From: Nocardia ignorata NBRC 108230
Lineage (GTDB): Bacteria; Actinomycetota; Actinomycetes; Mycobacteriales; Mycobacteriaceae
Reading direction: 5' to 3'
Length of the DNA: 64,000 nt
NCBI RefSeq assembly: GCF_001612905.1
Contig: NZ_BDBI01000002.1
Coordinates: forward strand, 666,221-730,220
Shown: positions 34,455 through 46,041 of the stretch, one piece after another
How the letters are laid out: each line of letters begins with the position of its first letter
Numbering within the stretch: position 1 is the first letter of the stretch
The notes under the pieces: model-generated
Seen by the model: the letters and a program-made list of their open reading frames with translations, nothing else
The model's database searches: none
What the model was told of the DNA's origin: nothing
Position numbers and translations under genes: made by a program

Positions 34455-37055
34455 ATGATCGACGGGGTGAGCGACCTTCCACTGCCGAGCGTTCCGCCGA
34501 ACCCGCCGAGTGCCTCGGCCATGCGCCGGGCGCTGCGACGGGCCCGCGACGGCGTCACGTTGAACGTCGACGAGGCAACCGTCCTGCTGCACGCCACCGG
34601 CGACGACCTGGCCGATCTGTGCGCCAGCGCCGCCCGGGTCCGCGACGCCGGGCTCGAATCCGCGGGCAGACCACGCACCATCACCTACTCGCGCAATGTG
34701 TTCATCCCGCTCACCCGCCTGTGTCGCGACAAGTGTCACTACTGCACCTTCGTGACCGTGCCGGGCAAGCTGCGGGCCGAGGGCAAGGGGATGTTCCTCG
34801 AACCCGACGAGGTACTCGAGATCGCCAGGCAAGGTGCGGCGCTCGGCTGCAAGGAAGCTCTGTTCACCCTGGGCGACCGCCCCGAGGACCGCTGGCCCGA
34901 GGCCGCGCAGTGGCTCGACGAACGCGGCTACGACTCCACCCTCGACTACCTGCGCGCGGTGTCGATCCTCGTGCTCGAGGAGACCGGCCTGCTGCCGCAC
35001 CTGAACCCCGGCGTGATGAGCTGGAACGAGATCGCGCGGCTCAAGCCGGTCGCCCAGTCGATGGGCATGATGCTCGAGACCACCGCCACCAGGCTGTTCA
35101 CCGAGAAGGGCGCCTGCCATTTCGGCAGCCCCGACAAAGACCCGGCGGTGCGGCTGCGGGCCATCACCGACGCGGGCAGGCTCTCGGTGCCCTACACCAC
35201 CGGCATCCTGGTCGGTATCGGTGAGACGCTCGCCGAACGCGCCGACTCGATCATGGCGATCCGCAAGCTGCACCGCGAGTTCGGGCACATCCAGGAAGTG
35301 ATCGTGCAGAACTTCCGGGCCAAGTCCGACACCGCCATGCGCGACGCGCCCGATGCCGATGTGGCCGAGTTCCTCGCCACGGTCGCGGTGACCAGGCTGC
35401 TGCTCGGCCCGGATGTCCCGGTGCAGGCGCCGCCGAACCTGGTCTCGCACAGCGACTGCCGCGCCCTGATCGACGCGGGTATCGACGACTGGGGCGGTGT
35501 GTCGCCGTTGACGGTCGACCACGTGAACCCCGAACGTCCGTGGCCCAATCTCGACACGCTGCGCGAGATCACCGAGGCGGCCGGGTTCACCCTCGCCGAA
35601 CGCACCTCCGCGCACCCGAAGTATGTGCGCGCGGGCCATCCGTGGATCGATCCGCGCATCGGCGCGCACGTCGCGGCACTCACCGATCCGGTCACCGGGC
35701 TGGCCAGGTCCGAGGCGCTGCCCGTCGGGCTCGCCTGGCAGGAACCCGACGAGTCGTGGGACTCGGCGGGCCGGGTGGACCTCAACACCGCCATCGACTC
35801 CGAGGGCCGCATCACCGACAGCCGCAGCGACTCCGGCCTCGGCCAGGAGGTGGTCGGCGCGTTCGGCGACTGGGAGACCATTCGCGAACACGCCCGCGAC
35901 CTGGCCGTCGCCGCACCCGAACGGCTCGATTCCGAGGTACTCGACGCGCTGCGTGCCGCCGAGAACGACCCGGCGGGCCTGACCGACGACCAGTACCTCG
36001 CGCTCGCCACCGCCGACGGTGTGGCAATGGATGCCGTTGCGGCTCTTGCCGATCAGCTGCGGCGCGAGGTGTCCGGTGACGAGGTCACCTACGTGGTGAA
36101 CCGCAATATCAACTTCACCAACATCTGCTACACCGGCTGCCGGTTCTGCGCGTTCGCCCAGCGCAAGGGCGATGCCGACGCCTTCACCCTCAGTACCGAC
36201 GAGGTGGCCGACCGGGCCTGGGAAGCCCATGTCGACGGCGCCACCGAGATCTGCATGCAGGGCGGCATCGACCCCGAGCTGCCCGTCACCGGGTACGCCG
36301 ACCTGGTGCGCGCCATCAAGGCCCGCGTCCCGTCGATGCACGTGCACGCCTTCAGCCCGATGGAGATCGTCAACGGTGCCTCCCGTGGTGGGCAGAGCAT
36401 CCGCGACTGGCTCGCGGCGCTGAAGGAGGCCGGGCTCGGCTCGATTCCCGGCACCGCCGCCGAGATCCTCGACGACGAGGTGCGCTGGGTGCTCACCAAG
36501 GGCAAGCTGCCGACCTCGGCCTGGATCGAGGTGATCACCACCGCTCACGAACTGGGCATCCCGTCGAGTTCGACCATGATGTACGGGCACGTCGACAACC
36601 CGAAGCACTGGGTCGGTCACCTGCGTGTGCTGCGCGAAATCCAGGACCGCACCGGCGGTTTCACCGAGTTCGTGCCGCTGCCGTTCGTCCACCAGAGCGC
36701 CCCGCTGTACCTGGCGGGCGCCGCGCGTCCCGGCCCGACCAACCGCGACAACCGCGCCGTCCACGCCCTCGCGCGCATCATGCTGCACGGCCGCATCCAC
36801 AACATTCAGACCAGCTGGGTGAAGCTGGGCACGGTCGGCACCCAGATGATGCTCTCGGGCGGCGCCAACGACCTCGGCGGAACGCTGATGGAGGAAACCA
36901 TCTCTCGCATGGCGGGCTCCCAGCACGGCTCGGCCAAGACCGTCGCCGAACTCACCGAGATCGCGGCGGGCATCGACCGCCCGGTCCGCGAACGAACCAC
37001 CACTTACGGCACCGTCGAGCCGAAGGCTGCCCCGATCGCGCTGACGATCAGCTAG
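34455..37055 (+). CDS. fbiC: FO synthase FbiC (CofG-CofH fusion)
   Basis: This 866-residue bifunctional radical-SAM enzyme makes FO, the deazaflavin of cofactor F420, from tyrosine and 5-amino-6-ribitylaminouracil. Two complete radical-SAM domains occur: the CofG half with Cys90, Cys94 and Cys97 (CRDKCHYC) and the CofH half with Cys558, Cys562 and Cys565 (CYTGCRFC). The length matches mycobacterial FbiC. The ATG at 34455 follows GAGAGAAG. It stands in the same place as Rv1173 relative to mshB and fdxC. F420 supports nitroreductase and other redox reactions in these bacteria. Confidence 0.97.
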   Translation: MIDGVSDLPLPSVPPNPPSASAMRRALRRARDGVTLNVDEATVLLHATGDDLADLCASAARVRDAGLESAGRPRTITYSRNVFIPLTRLCRDKCHYCTFVTVPGKLRAEGKGMFLEPDEVLEIARQGAALGCKEALFTLGDRPEDRWPEAAQWLDERGYDSTLDYLRAVSILVLEETGLLPHLNPGVMSWNEIARLKPVAQSMGMMLETTATRLFTEKGACHFGSPDKDPAVRLRAITDAGRLSVPYTTGILVGIGETLAERADSIMAIRKLHREFGHIQEVIVQNFRAKSDTAMRDAPDADVAEFLATVAVTRLLLGPDVPVQAPPNLVSHSDCRALIDAGIDDWGGVSPLTVDHVNPERPWPNLDTLREITEAAGFTLAERTSAHPKYVRAGHPWIDPRIGAHVAALTDPVTGLARSEALPVGLAWQEPDESWDSAGRVDLNTAIDSEGRITDSRSDSGLGQEVVGAFGDWETIREHARDLAVAAPERLDSEVLDALRAAENDPAGLTDDQYLALATADGVAMDAVAALADQLRREVSGDEVTYVVNRNINFTNICYTGCRFCAFAQRKGDADAFTLSTDEVADRAWEAHVDGATEICMQGGIDPELPVTGYADLVRAIKARVPSMHVHAFSPMEIVNGASRGGQSIRDWLAALKEAGLGSIPGTAAEILDDEVRWVLTKGKLPTSAWIEVITTAHELGIPSSSTMMYGHVDNPKHWVGHLRVLREIQDRTGGFTEFVPLPFVHQSAPLYLAGAARPGPTNRDNRAVHALARIMLHGRIHNIQTSWVKLGTVGTQMMLSGGANDLGGTLMEETISRMAGSQHGSAKTVAELTEIAAGIDRPVRERTTTYGTVEPKAAPIALTIS

Positions 37056-37079
37056 ACCCACATCGGGCAGGACCGTCGT

Positions 37080-37101
37080 ATTATGCGCAGATTGCATGAA
37101 T
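37080..37101. promoter_or_regulatory. Imperfect palindrome before the toxin-antitoxin pair
   Basis: ATTATGC, a 7-bp spacer, then GCATGAAT (near-complement ATTCATGC) lies about 30-50 bp before the toxin start in an AT-richer stretch. Possible HigA operator. Confidence 0.35.
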
Positions 37102-37129
37102 TCCAGGACGACGATATAGCATTGCTGTT

Positions 37130-37486
37130 ATGTCATGGGGTACCATCGAGCTCGAAACTGAGGTGCGGGATTGGCTCGAGAAGCTGTCCACCGAGATGTT
37201 CGCGCGAGCGGCGTTCCACGTCGATCTGTTGGCCGAGTACGGGCCCCCGCTTGGCGAGCCGCACACGCGACAACTCGATGGAAAGCTCCGCGAGCTGCGA
37301 TTTCAACTGGAATCCGAGGCGACTCGGGTGTCCTACTGGATCGCGCCCGGCCGCCGCATCATCCTGCTCACGGTATTTGTGAAGTCCAGGATGCGGGAGC
37401 GCCGCGAGGTCGACCGCGCTCGCAAGGCGATGCAACGTTGCGTCGTCGAGCGACACACGGCTGAGGAGGACGAGAGCGATGACTGA
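37130..37486 (+). CDS. HigB/RelE-like toxin (Gp49 family)
   Basis: This 118-residue protein resembles the phage-derived Gp49-like/HigB toxins, RelE-fold mRNA interferases that cut ribosome-bound messages. Typical features are the VRDWLEKLSTEMFARA helix, LDGKLRELRFQLES with the conserved ELRF, and the RIILLTVFVKSRMRERREVDRA strand-helix, where basic residues are needed for cutting. The ATG at 37130 begins MSWGTIEL. Its end overlaps the antitoxin gene by 8 bp, toxin first, as in the HigBA order. The pair interrupts the fbiC-fdxC order conserved in relatives, so it is probably acquired. Confidence 0.8.
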   Translation: MSWGTIELETEVRDWLEKLSTEMFARAAFHVDLLAEYGPPLGEPHTRQLDGKLRELRFQLESEATRVSYWIAPGRRIILLTVFVKSRMRERREVDRARKAMQRCVVERHTAEEDESDD

Positions 37487-37772
37487 GAGAGCCGATTGGG
37501 CCGAGATGCGCGACCGCCGTCTGCGGGAGCCTGGTGCGGCTGAGGCGTACGCCGCGGCGAAACTCGCCTACGAACTCGGTCGCGATATCCGGCGCATGCG
37601 CGAGGACCGAGGCTGGACTCAATCGGTTCTGGCCGATGCCGCGGAAATGACTCAGTCGGCTGTCGCCCGATTCGAGGCGGGCGGGACGATCCCGAGCCTT
37701 CCGGTACTGGAGCGGCTGGCCCGCGCACTCGATGCCGACCTGGTCGTACAGGTACGCCCGCGGGTTGCTTGA
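37479..37772 (+). CDS. HigA-like XRE antitoxin
   Basis: This 97-residue XRE-type protein has a helix-turn-helix at about 37-90 (DIRRMREDRGWTQSVLADAA, then MTQSAVARFEAGGTIPSL). It follows the HigB-like toxin with an 8-bp overlap and should neutralise it and repress the operon. The ATG at 37479 begins MTERADWAEM. The N-terminal half is helical and acidic/basic mixed, as expected for the toxin contact. Confidence 0.82.
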   Translation: MTERADWAEMRDRRLREPGAAEAYAAAKLAYELGRDIRRMREDRGWTQSVLADAAEMTQSAVARFEAGGTIPSLPVLERLARALDADLVVQVRPRVA

Positions 37773-37819
37773 GCTCGAATTCGAGTCCGGCATCACTCGA
37801 AGCCGTTGCGATGAACTAG

Positions 37820-37838
37820 TTAGGGCAGGCTGACCTGG
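37820..37838 (+). promoter_or_regulatory. IdeR/DtxR-like box upstream of fdxC
   Basis: TTAGGGCAGGCTGACCTGG matches 14 of 19 positions of the DtxR/IdeR consensus; the two changes that flank the centre are symmetrical (AGGnCAG-G-CTGnCCT). It lies about 80-95 bp before the fdxC start, just upstream of a possible TAGGGT -10 box (37859-37864). Confidence 0.4.
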
Positions 37839-37915
37839 GGGTAGCGTGTAGTTCGGGATAGGGTTCGGGGGGCGGAGTTGGCCCCCGCAGCTGTGGACAG
37901 ACTAGGAGAACGGCA

Positions 37916-38239
37916 GTGCCGTACATCATCGCTGAACCGTGCGTTGACGTGAAGGACAAGGCGTGCATCGAGGAATGCCCCGTGGATTGCATCTACGAGG
38001 GTGGCCGCATGCTCTACATCCAACCCGACGAGTGCGTTGACTGTGGTGCGTGTGAGCCGGTCTGCCCCGTGGAGGCGATCTTCTACGAGGACGACACTCC
38101 GGACCAGTGGAGCGGCTACATCAACGCCAACGTCGACTTCTTCGACGAACTCGGGTCGCCCGGCGGCGCGACCAAGGTGGGCAAGGTCGACTACGACCCG
38201 GCCTTCATCAAGGCGCTGCCCCCCATGGCCGAAGAATGA
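37916..38239 (+). CDS. fdxC: 7Fe ferredoxin FdxC
   Basis: This 107-residue ferredoxin has eight cysteines: Cys9, Cys17 and Cys50 for a 3Fe-4S cluster, Cys21, Cys40, Cys43 and Cys46 for a 4Fe-4S cluster, and a free Cys25, exactly the Azotobacter FdI pattern. It carries electrons in central metabolism or to cytochromes P450 and other oxygenases. The GTG at 37916 follows AGGAGA. The stop overlaps dapC by 4 bp (ATGA), the order fdxC-dapC being that of M. tuberculosis Rv1177-Rv1178. Confidence 0.95.
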   Translation: MPYIIAEPCVDVKDKACIEECPVDCIYEGGRMLYIQPDECVDCGACEPVCPVEAIFYEDDTPDQWSGYINANVDFFDELGSPGGATKVGKVDYDPAFIKALPPMAEE

Positions 38240-39351
38240 GCGCAGGGGTGCCGACCCGTGGCCGGGTGAGCAGCCTGCTGCCCGACTTCCCGTGGGACAC
38301 CATCGCCGCGGTCAAGCAGAAAGCCGCCGCGCATCCGGGCGGGCTGGTCGACCTGTCGGTGGGCACACCGGTCGACCCGGTCGACCCGCTCATCCAGGCC
38401 GCACTCGGCTCCGTCGCGGCCGTCCCCGGGTACCCGACCACGCACGGCACCCCTGAACTGCGCGCCGCGGCCGTCGCCGCGCTGGCGCGCCGGTTCGGGA
38501 TCACCGGTGTCGATCCGGCGGCCGTGCTGCCGGTGATCGGCACCAAAGAGCTCATCGCCGGACTGCCGCGCCTGCTCGGCATCGGCGCCGACGACCTCGT
38601 CGTCATCCCCGAGATCGCCTACCCCACTTACGAAGTGGGCGCCCTGCTGGCCGGTGCGAAGCCGTGGCGCGCCGACGGCCTCACCCAGATCGGCCCGCAG
38701 AACCCGGCGCTGATCTTCGTGAACTCTCCGTCCAACCCCACCGGCAAGGTGCTGCCCGTCGAGCACCTGCGCAAGGTGGTTGCCTTCGCCCGTGAACGCG
38801 GCGCGGTCGTCGCCTCCGACGAGTGCTACCTGGGCCTGGTCTGGGAGGGCGAGGCGGTCTCCATCCTCGACCCGCGCGTCTGCGACGGCGACCACACCGG
38901 CCTGCTGGCCATCCACTCCCTGTCGAAGACCTCGAACCTGGCCGGCTACCGCGCCGGTTTCGTCGCTGGTGACCCCGAACTGGTCGCCGAACTGCTCGAG
39001 GTGCGCAAACACTCCGGCATGATGCTGCCCTTCCCCATCCAGGCCGCCATGACCGCCGCCCTCGCCGACGACGCCCACGAGGCGGCGCAGCGCGAGCGGT
39101 ACCGCGCCCGCCGCGACACCCTGCGAAAAGCCTTGGAGCAGGCTGGCTTCCGCATCGACTTCTCCGAAGCCGGCCTCTATCTGTGGGCCACCCGTGGTGA
39201 AGCGTGCCGGGTCACCCTCGACTGGCTCGCCGACCGCGGCATCCTCGCCGCCCCCGGCGACTTCTACGGACCACGCTCCCCGGAGCACGTCCGGGTCGCC
39301 CTCACCGCCACCGACGAACGCATCGCCGAAGCGGCCGCCCGGCTCTCCTGA
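38236..39351 (+). CDS. dapC: N-succinyldiaminopimelate aminotransferase DapC
   Basis: This 371-residue class I/II PLP aminotransferase makes N-succinyl-LL-diaminopimelate from the 6-oxo precursor in the lysine/meso-DAP pathway. The PLP lysine is Lys231 in [12 protein letters not shown]; the NSPSNPTGK run near residue 161 is also a standard binding feature. The ATG at 38236 overlaps fdxC; the frame is open further upstream but only inside fdxC. DapD and DapE are encoded 8-9 kb further on, as in M. tuberculosis (Rv1178, Rv1201c, Rv1202). Confidence 0.92.
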   Translation: MSAGVPTRGRVSSLLPDFPWDTIAAVKQKAAAHPGGLVDLSVGTPVDPVDPLIQAALGSVAAVPGYPTTHGTPELRAAAVAALARRFGITGVDPAAVLPVIGTKELIAGLPRLLGIGADDLVVIPEIAYPTYEVGALLAGAKPWRADGLTQIGPQNPALIFVNSPSNPTGKVLPVEHLRKVVAFARERGAVVASDECYLGLVWEGEAVSILDPRVCDGDHTGLLAIHSLSKTSNLAGYRAGFVAGDPELVAELLEVRKHSGMMLPFPIQAAMTAALADDAHEAAQRERYRARRDTLRKALEQAGFRIDFSEAGLYLWATRGEACRVTLDWLADRGILAAPGDFYGPRSPEHVRVALTATDERIAEAAARLS

Positions 39352-39452
39352 GACGTCCGGGTCCGGTTGCCTCGCCTCCTGTCTCGCGCGCGAATCGGTT
39401 AGTGTCCGCACAGTCGACATCGGCGCGAACAGGATCGAAAGGCTCGCAACAC

Positions 39453-41063
39453 ATGCACGGGGTGGATTTGGTCGCGGGCACGGTGTTCGCCGGATATCGG
39501 ATCGAGCGGGTGCTCGGGCGCGGCGGAATGGGCACCGTGTACCTGGCCGCACACCCACGCCTGCCGCGACGGGTCGCACTGAAACTGCTGAATCGCGACC
39601 TGTATTCGGACCAGGAGGTGCGGGCCCGTTTCGAGCGTGAGGCCGACGTATCGGCCCGCCTCGATCACCCCGGCATCGTGTCGGTGCTCGATCGCGGTGT
39701 CGAGGACGGGCTGATGTGGATTTCCATGCAGTACGTGGACGGCACCGATGCCTCGGTGTTCCGTGGTCGCCCGCTGGACCCCGCCCGCGCGGTCGACATC
39801 ATCGCCCAGACCGCCGAAGCGCTCGACTACGCCCACGAGCGCGACGTGCTGCACCGGGACGTGAAACCCGCCAACATCCTGCTCTCCGCCGGCCGGGGCC
39901 GGGATCGCGTGCTGCTCACCGACTTCGGGATCGCCCGTCTGCGCGGCGACGCCCGCCAGCTCACCCGCACCGGCGACTTCCTCGCCACCCTCGCCTACGC
40001 CTCGCCCGAACAATTGTCCGGTGCGACTGTGGATCACCGATCCGACCAATACTCGCTCGGTTGTTCCCTGTACACGCTGCTCACCGGCGAAAGCCCGTTC
40101 CCCGCAGACAATCCCGGTGCCGTCGTCGCCGCACATCTCACCAAGCCCGTGCCGCGGGCCTCGGACCGGGTAAGCGGTCTGGCGCCCGGCCTGGACGCGG
40201 TGATCGGTCGTGCCATGGCCAAGGATCCGGCTGAAAGATTCGGCAGCTGTGCCGAATTCGGTCAGGCGGCGGCCGCGGCATCGGCTGTCGCTCCAGCGCT
40301 GATCGGCGGCCCGCAGCGCACCGGACCGGCGCTGTCGCCCGGCGAAACGCGGCGCTACCCGGCCATGAGTGCTTCCGCCGCACCGTCGAGTGCTCCCACC
40401 GGAACTTCTACCACTCCAGCCGACCTGCCAACGGTTGCCGCGGCTCATCCGGGTGCTCGCGCGGTGCGTCCGCGCGCGACCGAGGTTCCGGGTAAAGCTG
40501 TCTCGTCTCGATGGCGGGCGCTCGCGGTGGGTCTGCTCGTACTCGCGATGATCGCCGGTGTCGGCGTTGTCGGTGCGGGCGCGGTCTACTGGAAATTCGT
40601 CCGGCCGCAGCGTGTTCCACCGCCGCCGACCTGGGGTGAACACTCTTCGATCGCCACGGCGTTCCCGAGCTTGATCGCCTCGAATCCGGCCGGTCGTGGC
40701 TGGCGCGATGCCGTCTGTTCGCCGACGTCCACGTTCGTGGTCGCCCCCGGCGACCCGGCGCCCCTTCGCCAGATCTCGTGCACCGACGCCGACGGCGTCA
40801 TCACCTGGTTCACCGCGTACCCGTCCGCCGCCGACGTCGAGAACTATTTCTCCCGGCACACCGTCGTCCACGACGTCCGGACCCACCCAGCGCGAAATTC
40901 GGCCGTCGCCGTCGCCCGCCCGAGCGACCCGGGCGCCCCCTTCACCCTCGCGGTGAGGGAACGCGATCACAGCGCCACAGCCGACATTCTCGTCGAGGTC
41001 TCCTGGCCCGGCCACACCTTCGACGAGACCTACGCATCCTGGTTCGAACAAGCCCCGCTCTGA
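39453..41063 (+). CDS. Transmembrane Ser/Thr protein kinase (PknB/PknH type)
   Basis: This 536-residue kinase has a catalytic domain at about 13-270: glycine loop [12 protein letters not shown], catalytic loop [10 protein letters not shown] near residue 135, DFG near 157 and the P+1 segment YASPEQL. A Pro/Ala/Ser-rich linker follows, then one transmembrane helix (about 355-378, [20 protein letters not shown]) and an outer domain of about 150 residues with two cysteines ([14 protein letters not shown]), probably a disulfide-bonded sensor. No PASTA repeats are present. Targets and ligand are unknown. The ATG at 39453 begins [14 protein letters not shown]. It stands between dapC and cholesterol oxidase, outside the conserved order. 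Confidence 0.9.
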   Translation: MHGVDLVAGTVFAGYRIERVLGRGGMGTVYLAAHPRLPRRVALKLLNRDLYSDQEVRARFEREADVSARLDHPGIVSVLDRGVEDGLMWISMQYVDGTDASVFRGRPLDPARAVDIIAQTAEALDYAHERDVLHRDVKPANILLSAGRGRDRVLLTDFGIARLRGDARQLTRTGDFLATLAYASPEQLSGATVDHRSDQYSLGCSLYTLLTGESPFPADNPGAVVAAHLTKPVPRASDRVSGLAPGLDAVIGRAMAKDPAERFGSCAEFGQAAAAASAVAPALIGGPQRTGPALSPGETRRYPAMSASAAPSSAPTGTSTTPADLPTVAAAHPGARAVRPRATEVPGKAVSSRWRALAVGLLVLAMIAGVGVVGAGAVYWKFVRPQRVPPPPTWGEHSSIATAFPSLIASNPAGRGWRDAVCSPTSTFVVAPGDPAPLRQISCTDADGVITWFTAYPSAADVENYFSRHTVVHDVRTHPARNSAVAVARPSDPGAPFTLAVRERDHSATADILVEVSWPGHTFDETYASWFEQAPL

Positions 41064-41242
41064 GTCGGCGGATCAGCTCAGGGGACCAGCCATGCCCCTA
41101 AATCTGAAACACGCGTTGGTCAATGCCCCTCAACGCGGGACGGCGGTCCCGTAAGCGGCGAACCTGGAGCGATGACGTTTCCGGCGGCGAAGCGGTCGGC
41201 GAGGTGACGGCGGGGTGCGGCGTTCTGCGATCACCCGGGTGA

Positions 41243-42931
<1,689 letters not shown>

Positions 42932-42936
42932 GCCCG

Positions 42937-42966
42937 CGCGAGCTGCCCGGCACCGGGCAGCTCGCG
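42937..42966. terminator. Hairpin between convergent choA and MpaB-family gene
   Basis: A perfect 14-bp stem (CGCGAGCTGCCCGG and its complement) encloses 2 nt. It sits in a 41-bp gap between facing stops and may stop both transcripts. Confidence 0.7.
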
Positions 42967-42972
42967 ACGCCC

Positions 42973-43824
42973 TCAGATCAGCGGCTTGCCCCGGCGCCGC
43001 CTGCGCCGCATGTCGGCGAGGGTGGCGTTGAAGGGGAAGCTGCGGATGGGGCGCGGCATGCGGCCCCAGACCGCGCCGGTGGTCCGCAGCAGGCGGGCCA
43101 GACGGCGTTCGTCGCGCTCGGTCCAGGTGAGTCCGAGTTCGTCGCGCAGGTGCTCGGGGAGCAGGCCGGTGGTGTACCAGCGATGGAAACGGGCGAAGAC
43201 CACGCGCAGGGGCGGGTAGAGCATCCGCAGGTCGAGCAGGCCGTCGAAATAGGCCTTGATGGTGTCGTCGACGCTGGTCTTGGCCAGGTTCTCCGTCCAG
43301 TACGCCTCGAAGGCCGCGCGGTCGGCGGGCCACATCTCGCGCGGCACCTGCAGGGTGGTGCCGAAGCGGTGGGCGTACTCGTAGAAGGAGTCGGCGGTGT
43401 CGTCGTCGATGGGGCCGTGCAGGCGCTCCATCAGGTCGACCGAGCCCCAGTACAGGCAGGCGGCCACCCACATCTGCAGGTTCTTGTCGAAGGCGTTGTA
43501 CTTCACCGGGCTCTCGGGCGTGGAGTGCACGTGCCGGTGCGCGCCGTTGATCGCGGTGCGGTAGGCGGCGCGGTCCTCGTCGGTGCCCATCATCGCCACC
43601 GACAGATAGGTGATGGTGGTCCTGGTTCGTTTGAAGGGGTGCAGCATGATGCTTCCGCTGTGCACGCGCGATTCCGCGACGCCGTAGCCGACCGGGGCCA
43701 GGCTGAGCTGCATGATCACATTCGCCGTTGCGCCGAAGAAGACGGCGGCGCCGTCGACGTGATCCCGGATGTCGAAGTCCGCGGGTCCGGTGTGGCTGGA
43801 CCGCGAATGCGCGAGGCTGGTCAT
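42973..43824 (-). CDS. MpaB-family oxygenase (DUF2236)
   Basis: This protein of about 283 residues of the DUF2236 family includes heme or iron-dependent oxygenases such as MpaB and the rubber-clearing Lcp. Features seen are the early FFGATANVIMQLSLAPVGYGV, the THxH-like hydrophobic RTRTTITYLS, and the HVHSTPESPVKYNAFD region with several histidines that could bind iron. The substrate is unknown; it lies convergent with cholesterol oxidase, so a role on steroids or other hydrophobic substrates is possible but only positional. I chose the ATG at 43824 after TTGGGGTC; an ATG at 43872 in frame would add 16 residues. Confidence 0.8.
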   Translation of the reverse strand: MTSLAHSRSSHTGPADFDIRDHVDGAAVFFGATANVIMQLSLAPVGYGVAESRVHSGSIMLHPFKRTRTTITYLSVAMMGTDEDRAAYRTAINGAHRHVHSTPESPVKYNAFDKNLQMWVAACLYWGSVDLMERLHGPIDDDTADSFYEYAHRFGTTLQVPREMWPADRAAFEAYWTENLAKTSVDDTIKAYFDGLLDLRMLYPPLRVVFARFHRWYTTGLLPEHLRDELGLTWTERDERRLARLLRTTGAVWGRMPRPIRSFPFNATLADMRRRRRRGKPLI

Positions 43825-43926
43825 CGTTGACCCCAATTCGTCGGTGAGAGAGTTGTAGCTTGAATGTCTCATTCTGTCGTCGGGGTGTCAACGGGCGGTG
43901 GCGCGTGCCGCCGGAACGCGCCGGGC

Positions 43927-43932
43927 TAGCGT
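43927..43932 (+). promoter_or_regulatory. -10 box of fadD36, leaderless type
   Basis: TAGCGT followed by 6 nt and the ATG at 43939. Confidence 0.5.
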
Positions 43933-43938
43933 GGACGG

Positions 43939-45366
43939 ATGTCCTACGGTCCGCCGCTGCTGCTCGCCTCGTTGAATCCGCTCGCCGTCGCCGCCGGGGA
44001 CGACCTTCCCGATGCCGTCACCATCGATGATGCCACCGTCTCGCGCAGTGATCTGCTGGGTGCGGCCACCTCGGTCGCCGAACGGATCGGGCGCGCCGAA
44101 CGGGTCGCGGTGCTGGCCGAGCCGACCCTGCGGACCGTGCTCGCTGTGGTCGGCTGCCTGATCGCCGGGGTGACGATCGTCCCCGTTCCGCCCGACGCGG
44201 GAACCGCTGAGCGTGAACACATCCTGCGTGATTCCGGCGCCCAGGCCTGGCTCGGAGCCGCGCCGGCGGACACCGATCTGCCGGTGGTTCCGGTGCGCCT
44301 GCACGCTCGGTCCTGGCACACCTACCCCGAGCCCGACCCGGCGGCCATCGCCTTCATCCTCTACACCTCGGGCACCACCGGCGCCCCCAAGGGCGTGATG
44401 CTCAGCCGGGGCGCCATCGCCGCCGGGCTCGACGCGCTCGCCGACGCCTGGAACTGGACGCGCAAAGACACACTCGTGCACGGACTTCCGCTGTTCCACG
44501 TACACGGCCTGATCCTCGGCCTACTCGGGCCCCTGCGTTTCGGCAGCCGCTTGATCCACACCGGCAAGCCGACCCCCGACGCCTACGCCGCCGCCGAGGG
44601 AACGCTGTACTTCGGGGTGCCGACGGTATGGTCACGCATCGCCGAAAAGCCGGAAGCGGCCAAGGAATTGAGCCGGGCGAGGCTGCTGGTTTCGGGCAGC
44701 GCGCCGCTGCCGGTTCCGGTCTTCGAGAAGCTGGCCGAGCTCACCGGGCACGCGCCGGTGGAGCGGTACGGCATGAGCGAAACCATGATCACCCTGTCGA
44801 CCAGGGCCGATGGTGAACGTAGGCCGGGCTGGGTCGGCACGCCGGTGCGCGGCGTCGAGACCCGGCTGCGCGACGAAGCGGGCAATCCCGTCCCGCACGA
44901 CGGCGTGAGCATCGGTGGCCTGCAGGTTCGCGGCCCGATGCTGTTCGACGGCTATCTCGGCCGCCCCGACGCCACGGCCCGTGACTGGACCGAGGACGGC
45001 TGGTTCCGCACCGGTGATGTCGCCGTCATCGACGCCGCCGGTTTCCACCGCATCGTCGGCCGCGAGTCCATCGACCTGATCAAGTCCGGTGGGTACCGGA
45101 TCGGCGCGGGCGAGATCGAAACCGCCTTGCTCGGGCATCCGGCGGTCGCCGAGGTCGCCGTGGTGGGGCTGCCCGACGACGATCTCGGACAGCGGATCGT
45201 CGCCTTCGTCGTCGCCCGCGACACCGGCTCCGACGATCTCGCGACCGAACTGATCGCGCATGTGGGCGACCAGCTCTCGGCCCACAAACGGCCGCGTGAG
45301 ATCCGCTTCGTCGACGCGCTGCCGCGCAATGCGATGGGCAAGGTGCAGAAGAAGTCGCTGACCTAG
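43939..45366 (+). CDS. fadD36: Acyl-CoA synthetase, FadD36-like
   Basis: This 475-residue adenylate-forming enzyme activates a carboxylic acid with ATP and CoA. Motifs: P-loop YTSGTTGAPKG near residue 140, YGMSETM near 275, DGWFRTGDVAVID near 350, and the C-terminal catalytic Lys in GNAMGKVQKK-like RNAMGKVQKKS near 470. The protein is short for a FadD, as M. tuberculosis FadD36 (Rv1193, 473 aa) is; the order dapC ... fadD36 ... dapD is the same. The acid substrate is unknown (a medium-chain or malonate/methylmalonate-like acid cannot be excluded). Its end overlaps the convergent sulfite-oxidase-like gene by 4 bp. Confidence 0.87.
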   Translation: MSYGPPLLLASLNPLAVAAGDDLPDAVTIDDATVSRSDLLGAATSVAERIGRAERVAVLAEPTLRTVLAVVGCLIAGVTIVPVPPDAGTAEREHILRDSGAQAWLGAAPADTDLPVVPVRLHARSWHTYPEPDPAAIAFILYTSGTTGAPKGVMLSRGAIAAGLDALADAWNWTRKDTLVHGLPLFHVHGLILGLLGPLRFGSRLIHTGKPTPDAYAAAEGTLYFGVPTVWSRIAEKPEAAKELSRARLLVSGSAPLPVPVFEKLAELTGHAPVERYGMSETMITLSTRADGERRPGWVGTPVRGVETRLRDEAGNPVPHDGVSIGGLQVRGPMLFDGYLGRPDATARDWTEDGWFRTGDVAVIDAAGFHRIVGRESIDLIKSGGYRIGAGEIETALLGHPAVAEVAVVGLPDDDLGQRIVAFVVARDTGSDDLATELIAHVGDQLSAHKRPREIRFVDALPRNAMGKVQKKSLT

Positions 45367-46031
45367 CGGTTCATGCTGCCCCGCGCGCTCAGCCGGCGGA
45401 TGGGCCCGATCAGGGCGTGATACACCGGACGAACCACGCGCCCCGGCAGATACCGGTGCCGTTCCTCGGCCCACACCCGTGCCCTGGCGTGCGAGGCCAG
45501 CGGCGACCACTTGTCCGGGTCCGGCGGGGCGGCGGTGTGAACTTCGATGCGGCACAGGTGTTTTGTGTTGACGAATCCGTACTGCTTCGGGCTCACCAGC
45601 CGGATCGGGGCGCCGTGGTCGCTGTCGAGGGGTTCGCCGTCGAGGCGGTCGGCGAGGAAGACGTCGTCGGCGAGGGCGTCTTCCAACTGCACGACCGAGC
45701 GGAACTCGTCCAGGCCCTCGAAGCTGAGGTGGGTGATCGTCGCTCCCGGTGCGAGCGCGGGCTCGATCACCAGCCGGTAGAAGTCGCGGAACGGTGTGCC
45801 CTCCCAGAGCAGGTCGGTCGCCGACCATCCTGCTACGCAATGGAAATCGGCCTTCTGCTCGCGCCGCGGCAGCTGCGCCAGTTCGGTGAGCGCGATGGTG
45901 ACGGGCTCGACCGCGGCCCCGCAGACCTCGATCGCGGGGTGCTCGGGAACCGGCGGCGGCGGGTGATGCAGATGCGTACCGAAGCGGGGGAACCCTTCGA
46001 CGGCGCGTTGGCCCGGGGGAAGAAGTGCCAT
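45363..46031 (-). CDS. Molybdopterin-dependent oxidoreductase, sulfite-oxidase fold
   Basis: This 222-residue protein carries an oxidoreductase molybdopterin-binding domain (PF00174 type). The Mo ligand should be the cysteine in FHCVAGWSATDLLWEG near residue 72, and the PIRLVSPKQYGFVNTKHL stretch follows as in YedY/MsrP and SUOX proteins. There is no Tat signal and no dimerisation domain, so it is a minimal cytoplasmic type. The substrate is unknown. The ATG at 46031 has AGGAGG upstream. A perfect palindrome at 46042-46065 lies next to the ribosome site. The end overlaps fadD36 by 4 bp. Confidence 0.83.
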   Translation of the reverse strand: MALLPPGQRAVEGFPRFGTHLHHPPPPVPEHPAIEVCGAAVEPVTIALTELAQLPRREQKADFHCVAGWSATDLLWEGTPFRDFYRLVIEPALAPGATITHLSFEGLDEFRSVVQLEDALADDVFLADRLDGEPLDSDHGAPIRLVSPKQYGFVNTKHLCRIEVHTAAPPDPDKWSPLASHARARVWAEERHRYLPGRVVRPVYHALIGPIRRLSARGSMNR

Positions 46032-46041
46032 GCCGATCCTC

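Noticed and set aside
33807..37097. A very long minus-strand frame of about 1096 codons across fbiC, joined to the small PH-domain gene.
   Set aside because: Only the first-strand fbiC has motifs; the antisense part is Gly/Val/Arg/Asp-rich filler. Only the true PH gene at its end is kept.
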